The position numbers and the translations under genes were made by a program. From Bradyrhizobium cajani (GTDB lineage Bacteria > Pseudomonadota > Alphaproteobacteria > Rhizobiales > Xanthobacteraceae), in assembly GCF_009759665.1 (NCBI RefSeq), contig NZ_WQNE01000009.1, forward strand, positions 62,001 through 126,000: 64,000 nucleotides of DNA, read 5' to 3'. Under the pieces are notes generated by a model. The model saw nothing but the letters and a program-made list of their open reading frames with translations, made no database searches and was not told where the DNA came from. This document shows positions 17,985 to 26,800 of the stretch, piece after piece. The stretch's first letter is position 1, and each line of letters starts with the position of its first letter.

Positions 17985-18001
17985 GTGCATGTTTCATGCT
18001 C

Positions 18002-18081
18002 GTCATTCCGGGGCGATGCGCAGCATCGAACCCGGAATCTCGAGATTCCGGGTTCGGCTCTTCGAGCCGCCCCGGAATGAC
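18002..18081. repeat. Palindromic repeat (GTCATTCCGGGGCG family), copy 1
   Basis: Arms GTCATTCCGGGGCG and CGCCCCGGAATGAC, with an inner GAACCCGGAATCTCGA/TCGAGATTCCGGGTTC type dyad. The unit ends 17 bases before the apt ATG. Four further copies are at 21997, 23795, 38332 and 52952. Confidence 0.9.
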
Positions 18082-18098
18082 AGCCACATGGGATACAA

Positions 18099-18638
18099 AT
18101 GACCTTTGACCACGACCTGAAGGCGAGCGTCCGCACCATTCCCGACTATCCCAAGCCGGGCATCATGTTCCGCGACATCACGACCTTGCTCGCGGATGCG
18201 CGCGCGTTCCGCCGCGCGGTGGACGAGCTCGTCAATCCCTGGGCCGGCAACAAGATCGACAAGGTCGCCGGCATGGAGGCGCGGGGCTTCATCATCGGCG
18301 GCGCGGTGGCGCACCAGCTCTCGGCGGGCTTCGTGCCGATCCGCAAGAAAGGCAAGCTGCCGCACACCACCGTGCGCATTGCCTATTCGCTCGAATACGG
18401 CATCGACGAGATGGAGATGCATGTCGACGCGATCCAGCCCGGCGAGCGCGTGATCCTGGTCGACGACCTCATCGCCACCGGCGGCACCGCGGAGGGTGCA
18501 GTGAAACTGCTGCGCCAGATCGGCGCCAATGTCGTCGCTGCCTGCTTCATCATCGACCTGCCCGAGCTCGGCGGCGCCGCCAAGCTGCGCGCCATGGACG
18601 TGCCGGTGCGCACGCTGATGACGTTCGAGGGGCATTGA
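18099..18638 (+). CDS. apt: Adenine phosphoribosyltransferase
   Basis: Apt salvages adenine by forming AMP from adenine and PRPP in the cytoplasm. The 179-residue sequence matches the family throughout: [18 protein letters not shown] at the start, [19 protein letters not shown], the RKKGKLP segment of the flexible loop, and the PRPP motif [17 protein letters not shown] near 118-134. The ATG at 18099 directly follows a palindromic repeat, and no strong ribosome binding site is seen. It is followed convergently by a GIY-YIG relic. Confidence 0.96.
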   Translation: MTFDHDLKASVRTIPDYPKPGIMFRDITTLLADARAFRRAVDELVNPWAGNKIDKVAGMEARGFIIGGAVAHQLSAGFVPIRKKGKLPHTTVRIAYSLEYGIDEMEMHVDAIQPGERVILVDDLIATGGTAEGAVKLLRQIGANVVAACFIIDLPELGGAAKLRAMDVPVRTLMTFEGH

Positions 18639-18645
18639 GCGCCTC

Positions 18646-18978
18646 TCAGATCACCTCGGCCCTCAGCTCCGCCAGCCAATGCAGCATGCGCTCCTTCAGA
18701 AGCGCATTCCTCACATAGTCCGTCTCGTCCTCTTCCAGTCGCTCGCACTCGGCGAATGAGAGGCCCTTTTAACCATGCACGTTCCAGGCTGCCTGCAGGC
18801 TGCGGCAGAGATGGCCGCCTTGGCGCAGGGTGAACCAGATGCGGTTCTGGACCTTTTCGAGGTTGAGGGCCTGCCCGACCCAGGCCTCGCCCGTATCAGC
18901 GCAGCGGATTGCGTAGATGCCGGCAAAGACCTTGCGCTCCTTGTAGGCGGCGATCGCGGCTTTTCGGTCGGTGCTCAC
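18646..18978 (-). pseudogene. GIY-YIG nuclease-family gene with in-frame stop
   Basis: The frame starts at GTG 18978 (MSTDRKAAIAAYKERK) and contains AGIYAIRC and EAWVGQALNLEKVQNRIW, the GIY and YIG-like elements of the family. It meets TAA at 18769-18771 after SLQAAWNVHG. The same frame then continues with KGLSFAECERLEEDETDYV to a stop at 18646-18648, as expected of the full protein (about 110 residues). The stop therefore looks like a single nonsense change (for example GAA to TAA). The shortened product still has the nuclease core, so some function cannot be excluded. A sequencing error is the alternative. Confidence 0.7.
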
Positions 18979-19064
18979 GGGGAAGGTCCTCGGCAGGATG
19001 CTGCTGTCGCCGGACCTCATACAGCCAAGTCAGCCGCCGGTCAATATTATCCGGGTAAAATTAT

Positions 19065-19730
19065 CTACCGCTGCAGGATCAGGCTCAGCTCGAGCTCGCG
19101 GAAGGCGAGGTAATTGCGCCGGGTCCACTGGTGCAGCTCGGTCGAGGCGTCCTTCTCCTGGCGCAGGTAGCCGGTGAAGGAGAAGTTCAGCCGGTCGATA
19201 TAGGTCTTGAGGAAGCCGGGCAGCGCGGGCAGGCGGAACAGTCGGCCGCCTTCCATCGCGCGCGGCAGCTCGCCGCGCACGACGTACTCGTTGTCCACCG
19301 TGATCAGGTTCATCCGCGGAATCTGCCCGCGCAGCATCTCGTGGGCGCGGGCCGAGACGCGGTCGGTGTCGGCGACGAACAGGATCTGCGGTGCGACATG
19401 CCGGCGCGCGGCCTCCTTGAGCAGGCCGATCTCGTCGGTCATCTTGAAGAACTCGTCGAAGGCGTGGAAGCCGAGGTCGATCACCTTGGCAAGTCCGTCA
19501 TCGACGATGACGCGGTCCATCAGCTGCATCTTGCCGTAGGTGTCGATCACGTCCGCGGTCTCGGTGATCTTCGGCAGATAGTCGACCAGCGACGGCTCCT
19601 TCAGATTGACGTCGAAGGCTGCGACGTTGCCGTTCTTGAGCAGCAGGAATTCGCTCAAGAGCCGCGCCAGCAGGGTCTTGCCGACCTGCGGGCGGGGCGA
19701 ACAGATGATGTAGACGGGCGTTGCGGGCAT
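19065..19730 (-). CDS. ParA-like P-loop ATPase with an altered signature lysine
   Basis: A 221-residue protein of the ParA/MinD-like fold. The P-loop reads SPRPQVGKTLLARLL, so the KGG of the deviant Walker motif (KGGVGKT) is RPQ, although the second Lys-Thr is kept. AAFDVNLKEPSLVDYLP resembles the switch I/substrate region. The C-terminal part (EKDASTELHQWTRRNYLAFRELELSLI) is helical. It follows a canonical ParA-like gene by 62 bases on the same strand, and the two are probably expressed together. No ParB or MinE-type gene is near. Function unknown. A GTG at 19733 directly precedes the ATG and could also be used. Confidence 0.65.
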   Translation of the reverse strand: MPATPVYIICSPRPQVGKTLLARLLSEFLLLKNGNVAAFDVNLKEPSLVDYLPKITETADVIDTYGKMQLMDRVIVDDGLAKVIDLGFHAFDEFFKMTDEIGLLKEAARRHVAPQILFVADTDRVSARAHEMLRGQIPRMNLITVDNEYVVRGELPRAMEGGRLFRLPALPGFLKTYIDRLNFSFTGYLRQEKDASTELHQWTRRNYLAFRELELSLILQR

Positions 19731-19792
19731 CACGAACTATTATCTGAGCGAACTCGCCGCCCAATCCAGCCGTATCGGCCCGGCCTCCGCAA

Positions 19793-20545
19793 CTATTTTT
19801 CGCTGTTGCGGGTCACGGGCTTCGAGCCGACGATGTCGGTCAGCCGGATCCGGTCGAATTCGCTCCAGACGTTGGCCAGCCAGTGCCGGACATAGCCGCG
19901 CAGCACGAACGAATAGTTCGCGGCATCGTCGCTGATGCCCTTGTTGGCGACGAATTTGAGGAACGGGACGGAGGAGACCTCGACCTGCTCATAGGCCATT
20001 TCGTTGAGCTTGGGGATCGTCAGCTCGGTCGCGTCCTTGATGCGATGGAAGTACGAATTATAGGTCGACTGGTCCCACTGGAAGAACTGCGTGTCGTTGA
20101 TGAAGTTCTTGACCAGGAAATATTTCGCGCCGGTCATGAAGCCCGCGGTCTCGGCGATCTCCTCCAGCGAGGCGATCGAGGGGCCGAGGATGTGGAACAC
20201 GGCGAAGGTGATCTGGCCGGCCTTGGCGGCGTCGAGGAAGCCGATGTCGCGCAGCGAGGCCAGCGCCGGCGAGAGCAGGCCGGCGCGGACGTCGATCACG
20301 GTCACCGACGGGCTCACTGCGTTGAGCGTGTCGAAGATCTTCATCTGGTCGGCCGTCGTCGTCATGTCGACGATCTCGGTGATGTCGGGGTGGAAGCGCT
20401 TCAGGGTTCCGCGCGGCGACTCCGTGTCGAAGGCGCGCGTCGGTACGTTGTTGGCGGAAAAATAATCGAGCAAGGTGCGCGATACCGTGGTCTTGCCGAC
20501 CCCGCCCTTGTCCGCGCCCACCACAACCACTGCCGGCTTTGCCAT
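19793..20545 (-). CDS. ParA/MinD-like ATPase
   Basis: A 250-residue protein with the complete deviant Walker A motif near the N-terminus (VVGADKGGVGKTTVSR). AFDTESPRGTLKRF follows it, and SVTVIDVRAGLLSP is the Walker B-like strand. Proteins of this class position DNA, plasmids or protein clusters through ATP-driven dimerisation and surface binding, or act in conjugation. The middle section (GQITFAVFHILGPSIASLEEI) follows the class pattern, but the C-terminal 100 residues are not recognised. It lies upstream of a second, degenerate P-loop protein on the same strand. No partner gene (ParB, MipZ target) is adjacent, so its cargo is unknown. Confidence 0.75.
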   Translation of the reverse strand: MAKPAVVVVGADKGGVGKTTVSRTLLDYFSANNVPTRAFDTESPRGTLKRFHPDITEIVDMTTTADQMKIFDTLNAVSPSVTVIDVRAGLLSPALASLRDIGFLDAAKAGQITFAVFHILGPSIASLEEIAETAGFMTGAKYFLVKNFINDTQFFQWDQSTYNSYFHRIKDATELTIPKLNEMAYEQVEVSSVPFLKFVANKGISDDAANYSFVLRGYVRHWLANVWSEFDRIRLTDIVGSKPVTRNSEK

Positions 20546-20751
20546 TGCTGTCCCCTAACGCGCGCCCCCGATCGCGAGGTCGCAATCGGCCGGGCCCCAA
20601 ATCGATGTCCCAAGAAGGTCCCAAGTCTGCTGTTGGGCGCGAACATGGCAGAAAGAAGGGAGAATTCAAATCCTCGGCATGTAGTTGGGCGATTCCCTGG
20701 GTTTTTCCCGATCGCGGTCAAACCTGCCGCGCGCGGCAGGACATCAGGCGC

Positions 20752-21975
20752 TCAATGACGGCCCCAGGGACCCATGGGGTTGCCCATCGGGTTGGCGGCC
20801 GCGGTTCCGGAGGAGCTGGGTGCGGACACGGGCGGCGGGCTGGCCGAGCCATCTGCATCGTCGCACGGGCCATGGCGCAGAGGCGGCGGGGCGTCCTGCT
20901 GTTCGACCTGCGCCGTCGGCTCGTCGGTCTCCTCGGCGGGGTCCGGCAGCCGACCGGGATCATGGCCGCCGGCAAATTTGACCAGCGCGTCGACGCGGGA
21001 CTGCACCGACGGGTGGGTCGCGAACAGATCGGCAAAGCCCTCGCGCGGATTGTCGACGCAGAGCTCCATCACCGCCGAGGTCGCGCCCGGCAGCTCGCCG
21101 CGGCCCTCGATCTTGCGCAGGGCCGAGATCATGGCATCGGGGTCTTTCGTCAGCTCCACGGAGCCTGCGTCGGCGAGAAATTCGCGCGAGCGCGACAGTG
21201 CAAGCTTCACCACCTGCGACATCAGCCAGGCCACCACGATCAGCACGACCGCGATGATGATGACGATGACCGCGCCGCCGCCGGAGCTCTTGCTGTCGCT
21301 CGATGACGAGGACGATCGCGACGACGAGGAGGAACCCGAGGACCATGAGCCGCCGGAGCCGGAGCTCCAGTTGAGGCTCGTGAACAGGCGGAAGAACAAT
21401 TCGCCGAAGAAGCCGACCACGCCGGCGATGATGACGGCGACCACCATGAGCTGCACGTCGCCGTTCTTGATGTGGGTCAGCTCGTGGCCCAGCACCGCCT
21501 CGATCTCCTTGTCGTTCAGCGCGTCGAGGAGACCCGTGGTGACGGTGACCGAATATTGCCGCGGGTTGAGGCCGGTCGCGAACGCGTTCAGCGCCGGGCT
21601 CTCCATGATCTTCAGCTTCGGCATGGTGATGCCGCGCGAGATGCAGAGGTTTTCGAGCAGATTGTAGAGCCGCGGCTGCTCCTGCCGGGTGACGTCGTGA
21701 CCGCCGGTCACCGCGTCGATCATCGACTGGTGAAAGAAGTACGCGATCACGACCCAGACCGCTGCCACGACCGTCGCAACCGGCGCGGCGACCTTCAGAT
21801 CATGGAAGGCGTGGCTCAGATAATAGGCGACCGTGCCGTTGCCGTTGATGACGACTTCGGCGACCAGCGCGCCGGCATAGACCACCACATAGACCAGCGC
21901 GAACAGGCCGGCGAGCAGCAGCATCGAACGAAGCTTGTTCGAGGCGATGTGCGTGTAGAGACCGTATGCGGCCAT
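20752..21975 (-). CDS. M48-family (HtpX-like) membrane metallopeptidase
   Basis: A 407-residue integral membrane zinc protease. Two membrane helices lie near residues 17-40 and 64-84, the zinc motif is VLGHELTHIKNGD (about 164-176), and the third ligand is in REFLADAGSVELTKDP. Between the catalytic motif and that ligand a membrane segment is followed by an unusually long Ser/Gly-rich linker (about 202-230), then another membrane segment (VIVIIIAVVLIVVAWL). The C-terminal 60 residues are Pro/Asp-rich. It lies upstream of nothing in its direction but directly downstream of a LemA gene on the same strand. The M48-LemA pairing is widespread. HtpX-type enzymes degrade misfolded membrane proteins. 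Confidence 0.88.
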   Translation of the reverse strand: MAAYGLYTHIASNKLRSMLLLAGLFALVYVVVYAGALVAEVVINGNGTVAYYLSHAFHDLKVAAPVATVVAAVWVVIAYFFHQSMIDAVTGGHDVTRQEQPRLYNLLENLCISRGITMPKLKIMESPALNAFATGLNPRQYSVTVTTGLLDALNDKEIEAVLGHELTHIKNGDVQLMVVAVIIAGVVGFFGELFFRLFTSLNWSSGSGGSWSSGSSSSSRSSSSSSDSKSSGGGAVIVIIIAVVLIVVAWLMSQVVKLALSRSREFLADAGSVELTKDPDAMISALRKIEGRGELPGATSAVMELCVDNPREGFADLFATHPSVQSRVDALVKFAGGHDPGRLPDPAEETDEPTAQVEQQDAPPPLRHGPCDDADGSASPPPVSAPSSSGTAAANPMGNPMGPWGRH

Positions 21976-21996
21976 GGCGCGCCTTCGTCAAAGTCC

Positions 21997-22076
21997 GTCG
22001 TTCCGGGGCGCGCCGAAGGCGTGAACCCGGAACCTCGAGATTCCGGGTTCGTCGCTTTGCGACGCCCCGGAATGAC
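21997..22076. repeat. Palindromic repeat (GTCATTCCGGGGCG family), copy 2
   Basis: Arms GTCGTTCCGGGGCG (one base different from the consensus) and CGCCCCGGAATGAC enclose CCCGGAACCTCGAGATTCCGGG. It fills the gap between the lemA and M48 genes and may affect the transcript. Confidence 0.88.
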
Positions 22077-22104
22077 GGAGAAAGGCGATGAACATGTCAG
22101 CTAA

Positions 22105-22665
22105 TCAGAACTTCACCTGAGGCGTGGCCTCGACCTCGGTGCGGCTCGTGCCGAGATCGAAGAAGTCCTTCCTGGTGAAGCCGAACATGCCGGCGAACAG
22201 TGCGGCGGGCATTTGCTGGATGCCGGTGTTGTATTCCTGGACCGCATTGTTGAAGAAGCGGCGGCTCGCCGCGATCTTGTTCTCGAGGTCGGAGAGCTCG
22301 GATGCAAGCTGCTGGAAATTCGCGTTGGCCTTGAGGTCGGGATAGGCCTCCGACAGTGCGATCAGCCGGCCGAGCGCACCGGAGAGCTGGTTCTCGGCCG
22401 CGGACACCTGTGCCGGCCCCTGCGCCGACATCGCCGAATTGCGCGCCTTGATGACGTCGTCGAGCGTGCCGCGCTCGTGCGATGCGTAGCCCTTCACCGT
22501 CTCGACCAGGTTCGGGATCAGATCGTGACGCTGCTTGAGCTGTACATCGATGTCGGCAAAGGCCTGGCCGACGCGCTGGCTCAGGGCCACCAGGCGGTTG
22601 TAGGCGCTGAAGGCCAGGAACACGAGGACGACGATGACGCCGAGAACGATCCAGCCGGTCGACAT
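22105..22665 (-). CDS. LemA family protein
   Basis: A 186-residue protein with an N-terminal membrane helix (WIVLGVIVVLVFLAFSAYN). The LemA signature is RVGQAFADIDVQLKQRHDLIPNLVETVKGYASHE, and the conserved C-terminal FNNAVQEYNTGIQQMPAALFAGMFGF is present. LemA proteins are coiled-coil membrane proteins whose role is unclear. The pairing with an M48 protease, found here downstream, recurs in bacteria and suggests joint action on envelope proteins. The ATG at 22665 has GGAG 8 bases upstream. The longer frame to 22989 has no LemA homology and crosses the intergenic space. Confidence 0.9.
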   Translation of the reverse strand: MSTGWIVLGVIVVLVFLAFSAYNRLVALSQRVGQAFADIDVQLKQRHDLIPNLVETVKGYASHERGTLDDVIKARNSAMSAQGPAQVSAAENQLSGALGRLIALSEAYPDLKANANFQQLASELSDLENKIAASRRFFNNAVQEYNTGIQQMPAALFAGMFGFTRKDFFDLGTSRTEVEATPQVKF

Positions 22666-22804
22666 GGAGAACTCCTGATGGGGAAAGAAGGCGGTCGCTA
22701 GGGTAGACCAAATTGGCGCAGGGCGAGAGCCCCGGCGCAGAGGGGAGGTAAGGCTTGGTCGGACGAGGAACCGTCCAAGTTCAAGGCAAAAGCCCTGAAC
22801 GAGG

Positions 22805-23782
22805 TTAACTTTCGGACAGGACGGTATCGCCCCAGCGCCAGCGCCGGGCGTTCGCATAGGCGGCCTTGTCACGTCGTGGGACCTTCGCGAGCTCAACACC
22901 GTCCTCGGCGCAGAGCTTGGCCGTGATCTCGGCCTTGCCGACATCCGGTGCTGCCAGCACGCGCGCGGCGCGGCTCGCGGGCGGCGCACGGGTCAGGGCG
23001 ACGTAGATGAACCGTTCGTCCTCGAACGGCACCTCGGCGCCCTTGATCTGTCGATGCGCCTGGGAGCGCGGCAGGCGCTGGCTGAAATGGCACCAGTCGG
23101 GCGCGGTGAGCGGGCAGGGCTTTTCGTGCGGGCAGGGCGCCGCAACGAAGGCGCCGGCTGCGATCAGCTGTTGGCGCAGCGCGAGGATGCGGGTGGTGCC
23201 GGCAGGCGTGCCGGGCTCGATCACGACCAGCGCGTGGCGCGCTTTCGCCCACATCGCTTCCGTGAGCTTGCGCTGATCGGCCTCACCGAGCTCGCCGATG
23301 ATGTAGCTCGCAACGACGAGATCGACTTGCGAGACCTCGGCGAGATTGCCGCCGGCATCGCCCGGCAGATAGCGGCACTCCGCCAGACGCGTGCTGTCGC
23401 GCGCGAGGTCAAGCGCGAGCCGGCTCAGTGTGGCGTTGGCGTCGAGCAGGGTGAAGTCTTGCAGTGAGGGAAAGGCCTCCGCAGCGGCCCAGCTCGCGGT
23501 GCCCGGCCCTGCGCCGACGTCGAGCAATGTTTCCGGGGCGAAGTCCGGCGCGATCTCCGTCAGCGCATTCAGGCTTGCGGCGACGGCCGCGTAGGTCGCC
23601 GGCATGCGCGCGAGCGCATAAGCGAGCGCATCGGCTTCCGACTTGATCGTGCCGGAGCCGCCACCGGCGCGGTAGGTGGTCGAGATCTTTTGCGAGCGCT
23701 GTGCGGCGTCGGTGCGGGAAAAGCCCTGGAGCTTGCCGTCGAGGGCGGCCTTCAGTTCGGCGGGGAGGGTGGGGGCTATCAT
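22805..23782 (-). CDS. Rsm22-family small ribosomal subunit methyltransferase-like protein
   Basis: A 325-residue protein with a SAM-binding Rossmann core (TLLDVGAGPGTASWAAAE, FTLLDANATLSRLALDLA, VDLVVASYIIGEL) characteristic of the Rsm22 family, whose members bind or modify mitochondrial and bacterial small-subunit rRNA. A cysteine group (APCPHEKPCPLTAPDWCHF) lies at about 220-240 and recalls the Fe-S or zinc ligands reported for this family. The ATG at 23782 is used. A GTG at 23794 is within the adjacent palindromic repeat and is the alternative start. The ribosome target is inferred from family only. Confidence 0.82.
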   Translation of the reverse strand: MIAPTLPAELKAALDGKLQGFSRTDAAQRSQKISTTYRAGGGSGTIKSEADALAYALARMPATYAAVAASLNALTEIAPDFAPETLLDVGAGPGTASWAAAEAFPSLQDFTLLDANATLSRLALDLARDSTRLAECRYLPGDAGGNLAEVSQVDLVVASYIIGELGEADQRKLTEAMWAKARHALVVIEPGTPAGTTRILALRQQLIAAGAFVAAPCPHEKPCPLTAPDWCHFSQRLPRSQAHRQIKGAEVPFEDERFIYVALTRAPPASRAARVLAAPDVGKAEITAKLCAEDGVELAKVPRRDKAAYANARRWRWGDTVLSES

Positions 23783-23794
23783 CGGCAAGCTCAC

Positions 23795-23885
23795 GTCATT
23801 CCGGGGCGCGCGAAGCGCGAACCCGGAATCCAGAGATTGTAGCGCGAGATTCCGGGTTCGATGCTGCGCATCGCCCCGGAATGAC
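23795..23885. repeat. Palindromic repeat (GTCATTCCGGGGCG family), copy 3
   Basis: Arms GTCATTCCGGGGCG (23795-23808) and CGCCCCGGAATGAC (23872-23885). It fills the gap between the smc stop (23895) and the Rsm22-like start. Confidence 0.9.
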
Positions 23886-23894
23886 GGTCAATCT

Positions 23895-26800
23895 TCAAGC
23901 CACGTTCTGGTCGAGAATGTCCACCGCCTCGGCCAGGCTCACCGACACCAGCTGCGAGACGCCGCGTTCGGCCATGGTGACGCCGAACAGGCGGTTCATC
24001 CGCGCCATCGTGATCGGATTGTGCGTGATGATGATGAAGCGCGTGTCGGTCGAGCCGGTCATCTCGTGCAGCAGGTTGCAGTACCGTTCGACGTTGTGGT
24101 CGTCGAGCGGCGCGTCGACTTCGTCCAGCACGCAGATCGGCGACGGGTTGGTGAGGAACACCGCGAAGATCAGCGCCATCGCGGTCAGCGCCTGCTCGCC
24201 GCCCGAGAGCAGCGACAGCGTCTGCGGCTTCTTGCCCGGGGGCTTGGCGATGATTTCGAGACCGGCTTCGAGCGGGTCATCGCTCTCGATCAAGTGCAGC
24301 GCCGCCTCGCCGCCGCCGAACAGCTCGACGAACAGGCGCTTGAAGTGGTTGTTGACGACCTCGAACGAGGTCAGGAGACGCTCGCGCGCCTCCTTGTTGA
24401 GGCTCTGGATGCCCTGGCGCAGCCGCTTGATGGCTTCGACGAGATCGTCGCGCTCGGTGACGAGGCCGGTGTGTTGGGTCTCGACCTCGCGCAGCTCTTC
24501 CTCGGCGCGCAAATTGACCGCGCCCAGGCGCTCGCGGTCGCGGCGCATCTTTTCGAGGTCTTCCTCGATGTCGTGCAGCGGCGGCAGCTCCGCGCCGGGT
24601 TCGATCTCGGCGAGGCCGGCGACGGCCTGCGGCTCGACTTCGAGCATGTCGCGGATCTCGCGCTCGATGTCCTCGAGCCGGCGCCGCGCGCCTTCCATGC
24701 GTTCCTCGGCGCGGGCAGTGGCCTCGCGGGAGCTCGACAGTGCTTCGAGCGTCAGCTTGGCGACGCGATCGGTCTCGGCCATCGCGGTTTCCGCCGCGGC
24801 GAGCGCGTCGGCGGCCATGCGGCGGTCGTTCTCGGCGTATTCGATCTCGGTGATCAGCGCGCTGCGCTTCTCGGCGAACACGGCGGGCGCGTTTTCGAGT
24901 TCGCTGCGCTCGATCGTGAGTTCGGCGATACGGGCCTGGATGGTGTCGATATGGGAGGCCGCGCTCTCCTTGCGGTTCTGCCACTCGGTGCGCTCGGCGA
25001 GGATCGCCTGGACGCGGCGGTCGGCGAGCTCGGCCTCGCGCGCCAGCGCCTGCGCCTCGGCGCGGACCTGGGCGGCCACGCGGCGCTGGCCCTCGATGTC
25101 GCTCCTGACCGCGGCGAGACGGGTCTCGGTGTCTTCGCTCGACGGCAGTTCGCTGATCCCGGCCTCGGCGTATTCGTAGGCGGCCTCGGCCTCGGCGCGG
25201 TCGGCGGCGAGCCGGCTGTGCGCTTCCGACAGCGTCGCCTTGCGCGCGGCGTGGCGGCTGATCTCGCGCTCGGCGGTGGCGTGGCGCTCGCGCGCGACGT
25301 TGAGCTCGCGCTGCGCGGCGCGCCAGGCTTCGCGGCTGGCACCTTCGGTGCTGGCGGCCATCTGCAGCTCGGACTCGGCATTCTCCAGCGCCTGACGCTT
25401 GATCTGCGCGTCGATGCGGGCCTGCTCCAGCTCGTTCTCGATGTCGACGAGGCGGGCGCGCTCGGCAAGGCGCCGCGCGGCGCCGGTCGGGGCGTGAGCC
25501 GCGGCGACGAAGCCGTCCCAGCGCCAGACGTCGCCTTCGGGCGAGACCAGCCGCTGGCCGGTCTTGAGCTGCGAAACCAGCTCGGCGCCGCGCTCGCGCG
25601 GCACCACGCCGATCTGCGCCAGGCGGCGGGCCAGCTCGGCCGGCGCCTGCACGTGGCTCGCGAGCGGCACCACGCCTTCGGGCAGCTCCGGATCGCCCTC
25701 GGTGACGCCGGCATTGGTCCAGCGCATCGGCGCCGACGGGTCGACCGGCGCGTCAAGATCGTCGCCGAGTGCGGCGCCGATCGCCTTTTCAAAGCCCTTG
25801 TCGACGGTGATGCCGTCGATGATCGGCGGCCACAGATTCTTGGTCTCGCCGTTGACGATCTTGGAGATCGTGCGCGCCTCGGTCTCGAGCCGCTGCACGC
25901 GCTTGTCGGCTTCGACGAGCGGCGAGCGCGAGGATTCCAGCGTCTGGCGGGCGGCGACGTGCGCGGCTTCGCTCGCCTGCGCGGCGGCTTCGGAAGCTGC
26001 CAGCGTCTGCTCCGCGGTCTCGACCGTTGCGGTCAGCTCGTCGAGATCGCCGAACCCGCCGGTCGCCTCAGTGAGTTTCTGCTCTTCCGCCGCGACATTG
26101 GCGATCTCCTGATCGAGCCGGGCGAGCTTGTCGCGATGGGTGCGAACATTGGCTTCGAGCTGATTGCGCTTGGCGGTGAGGTCGGCGAGCGCGGTGGTGA
26201 GCTCGGCGAACTGCTGCTCGGTTTCGGTCAGCACCGCCTCGGCTTCGCCGACGCGTTCGTCGACGCCGGAGCGCTTCTCGACCCGCGACTTGATCTCTTC
26301 CTTGAGCTCGGCGTCCTCGGTGTCGAGCCGCTGGAGCGCGACGTCGGCGTCCATGGTCTGCTGCTGGGCGCGCGAGATGTCGCCTTCGAATTGCGCGAGG
26401 CGACGTTCGAGCTCGGCGACGCGCTCCTTGGCGCGCTCTTCCTCGCGGTCGAGCAGCTCGCGGGCATTGGTTAGGCGCTGGAGCCCGGCCGCGGCACGCG
26501 CTTCGGCGTCGCGCAGTGCCGGCATTTCAGCGGCGCGGATGGCCTGGATGCGGGCGGCTTCGGCCTGGTGCTGGGTGCGCTCGGCCATCTCGCGCACGGC
26601 GAGATCGTGGGTCTGGCCGGATTCGTTGACGTCGGCATGCGCGCCGATCCAGCGCAGATGGAACAGCGTGGCTTCGGCCTTGCGGACCTTGGCCGCGACC
26701 TCGCGATAGCGCACGGCCTGGCGGGCCTGCTTCTTCAGGCCTTCCATCTGGCCGGAGAGCTGGCCGATCACGTCCTCGACGCGGGTGAGGTTGGTCTCGG

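Noticed and set aside
16656..17990. 444-residue minus-strand open frame over trpE(G)
   Set aside because: Antisense shadow of a strongly supported gene.
23676..26474. 932-residue plus-strand open frame inside smc
   Set aside because: It is antisense to the coiled-coil part of smc. High GC third positions keep the opposite frame open, and it has no domain.
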